This document shows positions 1-7,949 of a DNA stretch of 61,055 nt, piece after piece. The position numbers were made by a program, and so were the translations under genes. Position 1 is the stretch's first letter, and each line of letters starts with the position of its first letter. The notes under the pieces are model-generated. The model was not told the DNA's origin and searched no databases. It was given only the letters and a program-made list of their open reading frames with translations. The stretch covers positions 1-61,055 of the forward strand of contig JAZUBA010000070.1 of the NCBI GenBank assembly GCA_045638265.1. Direction: 5' to 3'. The DNA comes from RGIG4140 sp045638265. GTDB taxonomy: Bacteria > Pseudomonadota > Alphaproteobacteria > CAAHEQ01 > UBA3637.

Positions 1-6
1 TACATT

Positions 7-30
7 GTAATTAAAGGTACGTTTAATTGC
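7..30. promoter_or_regulatory. Degenerate copy of a 24-bp palindromic site
   Basis: This differs at two positions from the perfect palindrome centred near 158 and has the same right half (ACGTTTAATTGC). The two centres are 140 bp apart. A pair of such sites suggests a dimeric repressor or activator acting on a gene lying left of the window. The regulator is not identifiable here. Confidence 0.5.
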
Positions 31-146
31 AACGATTTCACATATAAGGGATAAAAAAGAGCGAATCGTGATAAATATTACGAATCCGCCCACGTACCAA
101 AATCAAAAAAAATTAAAAAAAATGCAATAAATGAAAAAAAACTGTA

Positions 147-170
147 GCAATTAAACGTACGTTTAATTGC
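147..170. promoter_or_regulatory. Perfect 24-bp palindrome, probable operator
   Basis: The half-site is GCAATTAAACGT, followed immediately by its exact reverse complement. Positions 1-210 contain no gene; they hold this site, its degenerate copy at 7-30, and A-tracts. Since phoB ends at 240 reading leftward, the sites probably control a gene beyond the left edge. That is inference; the symmetry itself is directly visible. Confidence 0.6.
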
Positions 171-211
171 ATACAACATATCTTGTAAAATAAAGATTTT
201 TTAGCATAAAA

Positions 212-234
212 AAACCTCTGCTCAACAGAGGTTT
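212..234 (-). terminator. Intrinsic terminator of phoB
   Basis: A 9-bp stem (AAACCTCTG with its complement, 5-base loop) lies six bases past the phoB stop. On the minus strand it is followed by a run of T. Confidence 0.85.
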
Positions 235-239
235 CTAAT

Positions 240-953
240 TTATTCTATCTCGCTCTCAGACTCTAAAACATCATTAAAATCAATAGCATATCCTGCCGAA
301 CGCACAGTTCTGATGACATCTTTTTCACCTTGCTCATTTAATGCCCGTCTTAGTCGCCTGATATGAACGTCTACCGTTCTTAATTCAACGTGTATTGAAC
401 CACCCCAAACAAGTTTTAATAATGATTCTCGTGATAAAACAACTCCCGGTCGTTCCATTAAATACTGCAACAATCTGAATTCAGTCGGTCCTAAATGAAC
501 TTGTCTTTCGCCTCGCATAACCCTGCGTTTGCTAAAATCCATTTCAATATCACCATATGATAAATTTTCTACCGTTTGAACAGGTGTAACCCGTCTTAAC
601 AAGGCTACAATTCGTGCCATTAATTCAGGTACTGAATACGGTTTTGTCATATAATCATCAGCACCAAATGATAATCCTTTAACTTTATCCCCTTCTTCCG
701 AACGTGCCGTTAACATAATAATCGGCGTATTCCTTAATTCATACGATTTACGAATTTCACGACATAAATCTATCCCTTGTACATTCGGTAACATCCAATC
801 TAATAAAATTAAATCCGGCTTTTCCGTCATAGCGGTCATCATAACATCTTTACCATCCATACAAACAACCGTTTCATAGCCCTGCTTTTCTAAATTGTAT
901 TTTAAAAGCGTTACCAATCCGACTTCATCTTCAACAATCATTATTTTTGTCAT
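240..953 (-). CDS. phoB: PhoB-type response regulator
   Basis: This is an OmpR/PhoB-family transcription factor of 237 residues, the usual length. The receiver domain (about 1-120) has the acidic pair E8/D9, phospho-acceptor D52 in LLDWMLP, T82 and K104 in TKP. The winged-helix output domain is about 130-230, ending with the typical RTVRSAGYAI segment. It is expected to activate phosphate-starvation genes when phosphorylated. No phoR kinase or pst/pho genes lie beside it; the upstream neighbour is rpe and the two coding regions abut. The kinase must be elsewhere, so assignment to PhoB rather than another OmpR-type regulator rests on sequence resemblance alone. Confidence 0.85.
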   Translation of the reverse strand: MTKIMIVEDEVGLVTLLKYNLEKQGYETVVCMDGKDVMMTAMTEKPDLILLDWMLPNVQGIDLCREIRKSYELRNTPIIMLTARSEEGDKVKGLSFGADDYMTKPYSVPELMARIVALLRRVTPVQTVENLSYGDIEMDFSKRRVMRGERQVHLGPTEFRLLQYLMERPGVVLSRESLLKLVWGGSIHVELRTVDVHIRRLRRALNEQGEKDVIRTVRSAGYAIDFNDVLESESEIE

Positions 954-1598
954 TTATACTTCCTTTTTCAGTTGTTTAATTTGTTTGGCATACGGTTTAT
1001 GATTAAACACATAACTGCCAGCTACCAAAATATCTGCTCCTGCTTTAATACAAGCTGGAGCCGTTATATGATTGATACCCCCGTCAACAGATATTTCAAC
1101 ATTTTTACGCCCGATTAAATCTTTTAAATTGGCAATACGTTCTATCGTTTGAGGAATAAAACTTTGCCCGCCAAAACCAGGCTCTACACTCATAACTAAA
1201 ATCAAATCTATAAGGGGAATAAAAGGTATTAATCGTGCAATCGGTGTATTTGGTTTAATAGACAATCCGACTTTTTTACCTTCTTTACGAATTAATGAAA
1301 TCAGGTAATTTGTATCAGCTTGCGTTTCTATATGTACCGTAATACAATCGGCACCGGCTTTAGCAAAATCAGCAATATATTTTTCTGGGTTTGTCATCAT
1401 CAAATGTACATCAAACAGTAAATTTGTGCAAGGACGAATACATTTAACAACAACAGGTCCAATGGTTAAATTTGGCACAAAATGTCCATCCATAACATCT
1501 ATATGAAGCCAATCGGCACCAGCTTTTTCTACAGCTTTTATTTGTTTTCCTAAACAGGAAAAATCAGCAGACAAAATACTCGGTGCAATTTTAACCAT
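954..1598 (-). CDS. rpe: Ribulose-phosphate 3-epimerase
   Basis: It interconverts ribulose 5-phosphate and xylulose 5-phosphate in the pentose phosphate pathway, using a TIM barrel. Diagnostic pieces are the N-terminus KIAPSILSADF, the metal/substrate segments HIDVMDGHFVPN and DVHLM, SVEPGFGGQSF, and VDGGIN near the C-terminus. I chose the ATG at 1598 because it begins at the conserved MVKIAPSIL. A longer reading would add 18 residues with no family match. It follows the small gene ending at 1600 directly and is tightly followed by phoB. Together with fba and tkt it forms a sugar-phosphate cluster. Confidence 0.95.
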   Translation of the reverse strand: MVKIAPSILSADFSCLGKQIKAVEKAGADWLHIDVMDGHFVPNLTIGPVVVKCIRPCTNLLFDVHLMMTNPEKYIADFAKAGADCITVHIETQADTNYLISLIRKEGKKVGLSIKPNTPIARLIPFIPLIDLILVMSVEPGFGGQSFIPQTIERIANLKDLIGRKNVEISVDGGINHITAPACIKAGADILVAGSYVFNHKPYAKQIKQLKKEV

Positions 1599-1599
1599 G

Positions 1600-1848
1600 C
1601 TATTCTCTTTCTTTTCCTTGCGAACGCATTGTTTTAGCAATATGTTCTGCACAATTTTTATGATGTTTTGTTAAAATACGAACACTATTCTGATCATTTT
1701 TTGAACGATAATAATATAATAAAGCCATTGCTCTGTGGTCATATATTTTTTTGACTTCTTCATCTGTAACTTCTTTATAACGTTCTGGATAAACACCCAT
1801 CATATCATAATATTGATTATCTTCTTTACTTCTATATACACTATACAT
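1600..1848 (-). CDS. Small hypothetical protein upstream of rpe
   Basis: This is an 82-residue, charged and tyrosine-rich protein with no signal peptide or membrane segment. I do not recognise a family. The ATG at 1848 is preferred over an in-frame TTG four codons upstream. It stops with TAG one base before the rpe start, so the two are almost certainly translated from one transcript. Its function is unknown; the context only suggests co-expression with rpe and phoB. Confidence 0.6.
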   Translation of the reverse strand: MYSVYRSKEDNQYYDMMGVYPERYKEVTDEEVKKIYDHRAMALLYYYRSKNDQNSVRILTKHHKNCAEHIAKTMRSQGKERE

Positions 1849-1857
1849 AATATTTCT

Positions 1858-1893
1858 CAAAAAAATTGTGGGCAGGACAAAAACGCCCTGCCC
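1858..1893 (-). terminator. Terminator of fba
   Basis: A GGGCAGG/CCTGCCC stem (1870-1876 with 1887-1893) is followed on the minus strand by ACAA and seven T. It lies just after the fba stop. The next gene starts ten bases beyond it, so some read-through or a promoter inside fba is likely. Confidence 0.8.
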
Positions 1894-1900
1894 TTTGTCC

Positions 1901-2965
1901 TTATTTTACAATTTTCGGATCCAACTCACCCGATTTATAACGTTTAGCCATGTCAGCCAAAGAAATCGGTTTGATATGAGAAGCTTGACCTGCTGCACCA
2001 AATTGTTCATAACGGGCTTCGCAAACAGCTTGCATTGCATCCATAGCCGGTTTTAAATATTTACGCGGATCAAATTCTTCCGGTTTTTCCGTATATAATT
2101 TACGAATAGCACCTGTCATTGCCATACGTAAATCAGTATCAACATTTACCTTACGAACACCGTATTTAATGGCTTCTTGAATTTCCTCAACAGGAACACC
2201 ATAAGTTTGAGGCATTTTTCCGCCATAAGCATTGATGATGTCTTGTAAATCTTGAGGAACTGATGAAGAACCATGCATAACCAAATGTGTATATGGTAAT
2301 TTAGCATGGATTTTTTTAATTGTATCAATAGATAAAATAGCACCATCCGGTTTGCGAGTAAATTTATAAGCACCATGAGACGTACCAATAGCAACAGCCA
2401 ACGCGTCTACTTTTGTTTCTTCAACAAAACGAACAGCATCATCCGGATCTGTTAACAATTTTGATTTATCAATTTCTCCATCAAAACCATGTCCATCTTC
2501 TTTTTCGCCTTTACCTGTTTCCAAAGAACCGATACAGCCCAATTCACCTTCAACAGAAACACCCACTTGATGTGTTACATGCGTTACTTCACCTGTAACA
2601 CGGGCATTGTATTCGTGAGAAGCCGGTTGACCGTCTGTTGTTAAAGAACCGTCCATCATAACAGAAGTAAAGCCATTCATCATAGCTGAAAAACAAACTT
2701 CCGGACTAGAACCATGGTCTTGGTGAACACAAATAGGTAAATCCGGATACATTTCAACACCAGCCATCATTAAGTGTTTTAATACGGCGTCATTTGCATA
2801 ACCACGAGCGCCTTTACTGGCTTGAATAATAACAGGAGATTGTGTTTTGTTTGCTGCTGCTAAAATTGCCAAAACCTGTTCCATATTATTGACGTTAAAT
2901 GCAGGAATACCATAACCGTGTTCTGCGGCGTCATCTAACAATTGTCTTAAAGATACGAGTGCCAT
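1901..2965 (-). CDS. fba: Class II fructose-bisphosphate aldolase, Calvin subtype
   Basis: It cleaves or forms fructose 1,6-bisphosphate with a catalytic zinc. The 354-residue length and the N-terminus ALVSLRQLLDDAAEHGYGIP match the alphaproteobacterial class II Calvin-cycle subtype. Visible metal and active-site segments are HQDHG and the later VMHGSSSVP. The start at 2965 has a good AAAGGA ribosome site and begins at the conserved MALVSLR; an upstream in-frame start would add 18 residues of unrelated sequence. No Rubisco or other Calvin genes are present, so the role is presumably glycolysis and gluconeogenesis. It shares orientation with tkt and rpe but has its own terminator. Confidence 0.95.
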   Translation of the reverse strand: MALVSLRQLLDDAAEHGYGIPAFNVNNMEQVLAILAAANKTQSPVIIQASKGARGYANDAVLKHLMMAGVEMYPDLPICVHQDHGSSPEVCFSAMMNGFTSVMMDGSLTTDGQPASHEYNARVTGEVTHVTHQVGVSVEGELGCIGSLETGKGEKEDGHGFDGEIDKSKLLTDPDDAVRFVEETKVDALAVAIGTSHGAYKFTRKPDGAILSIDTIKKIHAKLPYTHLVMHGSSSVPQDLQDIINAYGGKMPQTYGVPVEEIQEAIKYGVRKVNVDTDLRMAMTGAIRKLYTEKPEEFDPRKYLKPAMDAMQAVCEARYEQFGAAGQASHIKPISLADMAKRYKSGELDPKIVK

Positions 2966-3144
2966 TTTGTTTTTCCTTTCATGTTTATAAAAATTAAACT
3001 TCTCTTGATTGGCTATCAAAAGCTTTGTGCAATAAGTTTATATTCGTCTTTTAAAATGCCATTTTTTTTCATCAAATTATATATAATCTTTTGCAGTGCA
3101 CATAGTATACAAAAAAACATTTTAATTTGCAATCTTTTTCATCT

Positions 3145-4080
3145 TTATTTCACTTTGTTTTTTATTATTTTATTTGATTTTTGACGCAAATAAAATAATA
3201 AAACACCGACCAACAACATTATTCCGGTGAAAATAAATCCCAATCCAGAACCGATTAAGTTTGGTAACGATTGAAAATAAAACAATAAAATTCTTAATAC
3301 AATAACACATCCTGTTATATTAAACAAAACACTTCTACGGGCATTAATAGCAAAAAATGCTAACAAAACTAAAAAAAACATAGAAATAATAAAACCCCAA
3401 AAAGGTTCTTTCATAGAAATATCACCTAAAAACAAAACAGGAAAATACAACGCAATTGACCAACAATAAACACTATGTGCTAATTTTGTTGAAAAAAAAT
3501 GAGATAAATAAATCAAACATAAAAAAATACCACAAATAAGCGTTGTTGCAAATAATGGACTCTGTTCAAAAAACAATAGTAATAATTCCAATTTCATATA
3601 GCCGACAATGCCTCCTAAAAACAAAGGCATCCATAGCAAAGCCAACCATTTTCTTTTACTGATTAAAACAAGACCAAAAGATAAAACCGCCCATAACATT
3701 AAACCATCTTCGTTTTCAACAGGCAAGTTAAATATCTGCGCAATTAAACCGATACCACCACCAATCATTAAAAAAGTAAAAAACAATGCAACTTCCATTA
3801 ATTTTTCTTTTTCTTTTTTAATTCCCCACCAAGAAAAACCGAGACAAATACAGCCAAGAACAATCAGAACGGTTAATTTAACCGGTTCAGGAATATGCTC
3901 CCAATAAGCACCAACAACAGATATGAGTCCTAATAACAAACACAACACACCTATCCACAATGCACTCCAAAACATAAAATCCGGTTGCTTTAAATGTTCA
4001 TGTGTTAAAATTTCCTCTCTTTGTGCTGATGAGATAATATTTTTTTGAACCCATAAATTTGATTTTTTTTCTATATTCAT
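3145..4080 (-). CDS. DUF2157-type polytopic membrane protein
   Basis: This is a 311-residue inner-membrane protein with about ten hydrophobic helices and a short soluble N-terminal stretch (NLWVQKNIISSAQREEIL), the layout of DUF2157 proteins. No catalytic motif is visible and the function is unknown. The ATG at 4080 follows GGAG at good spacing, so I start there rather than 20 codons upstream, which would run into the tkt terminator hairpin. It lies between tkt and fba on the same strand but appears to be a separate transcript from tkt. Confidence 0.7.
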   Translation of the reverse strand: MNIEKKSNLWVQKNIISSAQREEILTHEHLKQPDFMFWSALWIGVLCLLLGLISVVGAYWEHIPEPVKLTVLIVLGCICLGFSWWGIKKEKEKLMEVALFFTFLMIGGGIGLIAQIFNLPVENEDGLMLWAVLSFGLVLISKRKWLALLWMPLFLGGIVGYMKLELLLLFFEQSPLFATTLICGIFLCLIYLSHFFSTKLAHSVYCWSIALYFPVLFLGDISMKEPFWGFIISMFFLVLLAFFAINARRSVLFNITGCVIVLRILLFYFQSLPNLIGSGLGFIFTGIMLLVGVLLFYLRQKSNKIIKNKVK

Positions 4081-4100
4081 GAGACATACTCCTTTTTTAT

Positions 4101-4136
4101 AAAAATAAGCCCACCGTTGTTTTTTCTCAACGGTGG
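4101..4136 (-). terminator. Terminator of tkt
   Basis: A 9-bp perfect stem (CCACCGTTG at 4111-4119 with 4128-4136) lies 21 bases past the tkt stop. On the minus strand it is followed by a T-rich tail. Confidence 0.8.
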
Positions 4137-4157
4137 ACATACTTTTTATTTAAAGGA

Positions 4158-6134
4158 TTAATCTTCTATTTCCAATAATTCTTCGGCAATACTGACAACA
4201 TTGTCAACCGTAAAACCAAACCGTTCAAATAATTGATTACCGGAACCGGAAGCACCAAATGAATCTATACCTAATATGGCACCGACAGAACCAATATATC
4301 TGTCCCAACCAACAGAGGAAGCAGCTTCAATAATTAAACGTGGCGCCAAACCCAATACTTCTTCTTGATATGTTTCCGGCTGTTTATCAAAAATCTCCCG
4401 ACAAGGCATTGAAACAACGGCAACTGAAATACCCGCCTCTTCTAATCTTTCAGCAGATTGCATTGCCAAAGAAACTTCTGAACCGGTTGCAATAATGGTT
4501 AAATCCCGTTCAAAAGAACCTTCTTTGAGAACATATCCGCCTTTTGCTGATAAATTTTCATCTGCGTTTGTTCGTAAAACAGGTAATCCTTGACGAGAAC
4601 AAACAATAGCTGACGGAGAATGTTTTAATTGTAACATCGTTTCATAACATTCAACCGTTTCCACACTATCTGCCGGTCTAAACACAAATAAATTTGGAGT
4701 TGCACGTAAAGAAATAAGTTGTTCTATCGGTTGATGTGTCGGACCGTCCTCTCCGACACCGATAGAATCGTGCGTTAACACATACATTTCTTGCAATTCC
4801 ATCAAACAAGCCAACCTAATAGCCGGTTTCATATAATCAACAAAAGATAAAAACGTACCTGTAAAAGGGATAAATCCACCATGTGCTGCTAAACCGTTCA
4901 TAATCCCACCCATAGCATGTTCCCGAATACCATAATGAACATATTGCCCATCATAATTTTCTTTTGAAATAGGTTGTGCTTCGCTTGTTTTTGTAAATGA
5001 GGCCGCGGCCAAATCAGCTGAACCACCTATTAAACAAGGAACTTCCGGTACAAGTTGATTAAGCGTAAATTGAGATGATTTTCGGGTAGCTATTGTTTCT
5101 TTTTTTTCAATCAATTCTTTTTTATATTCTCTTAATTTTTCAAACAATGTTTCCGGTATCTCACACTTTATACGAGCCAAAAATTCATCTTTATTTTGTA
5201 ATTTTTCTACTCTCTGTTCCCATTGTTGACGCCGCCCTTCCCGTTTTGCACCACAAGCACGCCATTCAGCTAAAACATCAGATGGAACTTCAAACGGTTC
5301 ATAAGGCCAATTTAAATTATTTTTTAATCCCTGTACTTCTTCTGCTCCCAATGGAGATCCATGACATTTAGGTGTTCCTGCTTTTGTCGGACTACCAAAA
5401 CCAATCGTCGTAACACAATCAATTAAAGTTGGTTGCGTTCCTGTTTGTGCTTTTTCTAATGCTTTTTCTATTGATTCAAAGTTATGCCCGTCACAGTGTA
5501 AAACACGCCAATTATTCGCTTCAAAACGTTTTTTCATATTGGTTGATGAGGCAATTTGTGTTGTACCATCAATTGTAATGTGATTATTATCCCATAAAAC
5601 AATGAGATTATTCAATCCCCAATGTCCGGCCAAAGAAATTGCTTCTTCCGAAATACCTTCCATTAAACATCCATCTCCAACAAATACATATGTTTTGTGG
5701 TTAATTAAATCGGAACCATATTGAGCATTTAAAATCCGTTCCGCTAGTGCCATACCCACACCACCAGCTATCCCCTGACCTAACGGTCCCGTTGAAAAAT
5801 CGATACCATTAACTAACGTTTTTTCAGGATGTCCTGCTGTTTTAGAACCTAACTTTCTAAACTGTTTCAGCTCATCCAAAGTTATGTCTTCAAAACCGTA
5901 TAAATACATCAAACTATATAATAATGCTGACCCATGCCCGTTAGATAATACAAATCTATCCCGATTAAACCATTGCGGGCAAGACGGATCAATATTAATA
6001 AATTTTGTCCACAATACTGTTGCAATGTCCGCCATTCCTAAAGGCATACCAGGATGTCCCGATTTGGCGTTTTCAATCATATCAACCGATAACATACGAA
6101 CGGCATTAGCCATAACTTGTAGTTTTTGTGTCAT
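4158..6134 (-). CDS. tkt: Transketolase
   Basis: This thiamine-diphosphate enzyme moves two-carbon units between pentose and hexose phosphates. At 658 residues it is full length. The N-terminal domain carries SGHPGMPLG, the TPP/Mg motif GDGCLMEG with a downstream DNN, and AGTPKCHGSPLG. The middle pyrimidine domain has YGIREHAMGGIMNG and SIGVGEDGPTHQP, and the C-terminal domain follows. A strong AGGGGG ribosome site precedes the ATG. It provides the partner step to rpe nearby. In many alphaproteobacteria tkt is next to the zapA locus; here it is not. Confidence 0.97.
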   Translation of the reverse strand: MTQKLQVMANAVRMLSVDMIENAKSGHPGMPLGMADIATVLWTKFINIDPSCPQWFNRDRFVLSNGHGSALLYSLMYLYGFEDITLDELKQFRKLGSKTAGHPEKTLVNGIDFSTGPLGQGIAGGVGMALAERILNAQYGSDLINHKTYVFVGDGCLMEGISEEAISLAGHWGLNNLIVLWDNNHITIDGTTQIASSTNMKKRFEANNWRVLHCDGHNFESIEKALEKAQTGTQPTLIDCVTTIGFGSPTKAGTPKCHGSPLGAEEVQGLKNNLNWPYEPFEVPSDVLAEWRACGAKREGRRQQWEQRVEKLQNKDEFLARIKCEIPETLFEKLREYKKELIEKKETIATRKSSQFTLNQLVPEVPCLIGGSADLAAASFTKTSEAQPISKENYDGQYVHYGIREHAMGGIMNGLAAHGGFIPFTGTFLSFVDYMKPAIRLACLMELQEMYVLTHDSIGVGEDGPTHQPIEQLISLRATPNLFVFRPADSVETVECYETMLQLKHSPSAIVCSRQGLPVLRTNADENLSAKGGYVLKEGSFERDLTIIATGSEVSLAMQSAERLEEAGISVAVVSMPCREIFDKQPETYQEEVLGLAPRLIIEAASSVGWDRYIGSVGAILGIDSFGASGSGNQLFERFGFTVDNVVSIAEELLEIED

Positions 6135-6160
6135 TTTTCCCCCTTTTTTTTCTTTTATTT

Positions 6161-6712
6161 TTATTTCTTTTTTACAATATAAAATTGATTCCTACCATAA
6201 GATAATCTACGTTCCGTTATAAAATCAGATAGTAAAATCAATTCTTCTTTTACATCCGTTTCTAATATAATAATTGTGTTTTCATCAATCCAGCCGTTTT
6301 GATAAAATACATTTAACGCTTTTTCTGTTAATCCTTGTTGATAAGGTGCATCACTAAAATAAATATCCACCGCTTTTTGTCGTTGTGGCGGATACAAAGC
6401 ATTTTGTTGAATTTCAATATTTTTTAATCCGACAGATTTAATATTTTGCATTAAAAACCGAAGAGCATCTCTGTTATTCTCAAAAAATATAGCGTTTTTT
6501 GCACCTCGAGAACACGCTTCAATACCAATGGCTCCTGAACCGGCAAACACATCAACAAACTCTAAATCTTGCCATTTTTTTTCTGTTTTATACAGATAAC
6601 TTTCTAAAATATTAAACAATCCCTCTTTGGCTCTGTCACTTGTCGGTCGTGTTACATCTTCTGATGCAGCAACAAGTTTTTTACCCCGAAATTGGCCACT
6701 GATAATTCTCAT
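6161..6712 (-). CDS. rsmD: 16S rRNA guanine-966 N2-methyltransferase
   Basis: RsmD methylates G966 of 16S rRNA on the assembled small subunit. The 183-residue protein starts with the family signature MRIISGQFRGKKL, has RPTSDRAKEGLFNIL, and the SAM-binding motif VDVFAGSGAIGIEACSRGA. The catalytic motif IV, normally DPPY, reads DAPY (D121-Y124). That alanine is unusual for the family, although the rest of the enzyme looks intact. The start overlaps the end of the pseudouridine synthase gene by four bases, so the two rRNA-modification genes are translationally coupled. Confidence 0.9.
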   Translation of the reverse strand: MRIISGQFRGKKLVAASEDVTRPTSDRAKEGLFNILESYLYKTEKKWQDLEFVDVFAGSGAIGIEACSRGAKNAIFFENNRDALRFLMQNIKSVGLKNIEIQQNALYPPQRQKAVDIYFSDAPYQQGLTEKALNVFYQNGWIDENTIIILETDVKEELILLSDFITERRLSYGRNQFYIVKKK

Positions 6713-7422
6713 AATAACTCTTTCAATGCTTTTTTCGTTATTTCACGAACACCACCTTTTTCTAAATTACCTAATTGAAAAGGTCCATAAGAAATACGAA
6801 TTAATCGTGTTACAGGCATTTTAAAATATTCCATCAATTTTCTGATTTCCCTATTTTTACCTTCTGTCAATGTAATTTGTATCCAACTGTTTGTTCCTTG
6901 CACACGTTCAGTTTCCGCAATACAAGGAGCATATTTAACACCTTTTATTGTAACTCCTTTTTGTAATTTTTTTTGTATTTCAGGCGTTAAAATACCATGA
7001 ATTCGAACTCTGTATTTTCGTTTCCACCCTTTTGATGGGTGTTCTAACTCGCGAGCCAAAGCACCATCCGTTGTTAATAATAATAAACCTTCTGAATTCA
7101 AATCTAATCGACCTACGGACACTACTCTTGGCAAATATGCAGGTAGTTTTTCAAACACAGTTGGACGCCCTTGAGGATCTTTATGCGTTGTTACCAATCC
7201 TATCGGTTTATGATAACACCATAAGCGGGTCTCTTGTTTTTGAGCAATTGGTTTTCCGTCAACAATAACGCTATCTTCTTCTGAAACCGTAAAAGCAGGT
7301 GTTTTTAATACTTCTCCATTTACTTGAACACGTCCTTGTAAAATCCATTCTTCAGCAACTCGCCGAGAACACAATCCGGCCGCTGCCATTACTTTTGCAA
7401 TTCTTTCTTTTTTATCTGTCAT
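6709..7422 (-). CDS. rluB: 23S rRNA pseudouridine synthase, RluB/RsuA family
   Basis: It converts specific uridines in rRNA to pseudouridine. An S4 RNA-binding domain lies at about residues 5-60 (RIAKVMAAAGLCSRRVAEEWI). The catalytic domain follows, with GRLDLNSEGLLLLTTDG holding the active-site aspartate and LTEGKNREIRKLME near the C-terminus. I start at the ATG at 7422, which has AAGAAG upstream and begins at the conserved segment; in-frame ATGs further up are less likely. RluB is favoured over RsuA on overall pattern, but the target uridine cannot be read from sequence. It is divergent from tadA, with a shared 71-base promoter region. Confidence 0.88.
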   Translation of the reverse strand: MTDKKERIAKVMAAAGLCSRRVAEEWILQGRVQVNGEVLKTPAFTVSEEDSVIVDGKPIAQKQETRLWCYHKPIGLVTTHKDPQGRPTVFEKLPAYLPRVVSVGRLDLNSEGLLLLTTDGALARELEHPSKGWKRKYRVRIHGILTPEIQKKLQKGVTIKGVKYAPCIAETERVQGTNSWIQITLTEGKNREIRKLMEYFKMPVTRLIRISYGPFQLGNLEKGGVREITKKALKELL

Positions 7423-7493
7423 AAAATCTTCTTTCATTTCTGTTATAAATGGTATATTATACAAAAAACACAAAAGAGGAAAGAAAAAAATTA

Positions 7494-7949
7494 ATGAATG
7501 ACGAAATTTTACGTATTGCTTTAAAAGCTGCTCAACAAGCTTATGATTGTGACGAAGTTCCTGTCGGTGCTGTTATCTTTGATTCTGTTACAAAAAATAT
7601 CCTTTGTACAACATTCAATCAAACAGAAACGCTCAAGGATCCAACAGCTCACGCAGAATTATTAGCTATTCAAAAAGCCTGCCAAATTTTAAATGAAAAG
7701 CGGTTAAACGGCTATTCTATGTTTGTTACATTAGAACCTTGCGCTATGTGTGCGGGTGCTATTGCTTGGGCAAGATTAGATTCGTTATACTTTGGTGCTT
7801 CCGATCCCAAATCTGGGGGTGTTCAACAAGGAGCCTGTGTTTTTTCACACCCTCAAACACACCATAAAATTTCTGTTTCAGGCGGATATTCTGCTGATAT
7901 TTTCGGACAATTATTAACATCTTTTTTTAAATCTAAACGAGGCAAATAA
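7494..7949 (+). CDS. tadA: tRNA adenosine-34 deaminase
   Basis: TadA makes inosine at the wobble position of tRNA-Arg(ACG). The zinc deaminase motifs are HAE (in PTAHAELLAI) and PCAMC (in TLEPCAMCAGAI), and PVGAV lies near the N-terminus. The 151-residue length is normal. The ATG at 7494 is used because the protein then begins at the conserved helix; its GAGGA ribosome site is 13 bases upstream, rather far. The stop overlaps the xseA start by one base, so the two genes are coupled. A guanine-deaminase role is possible but less likely for this length and pattern. Confidence 0.92.
   Translation: MNDEILRIALKAAQQAYDCDEVPVGAVIFDSVTKNILCTTFNQTETLKDPTAHAELLAIQKACQILNEKRLNGYSMFVTLEPCAMCAGAIAWARLDSLYFGASDPKSGGVQQGACVFSHPQTHHKISVSGGYSADIFGQLLTSFFKSKRGK

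Noticed and set aside
1735..2056. Short rightward open frames across the rpe-fba junction
   Set aside because: They run antisense to supported genes, cross the fba terminator, and encode phenylalanine/isoleucine-rich filler.
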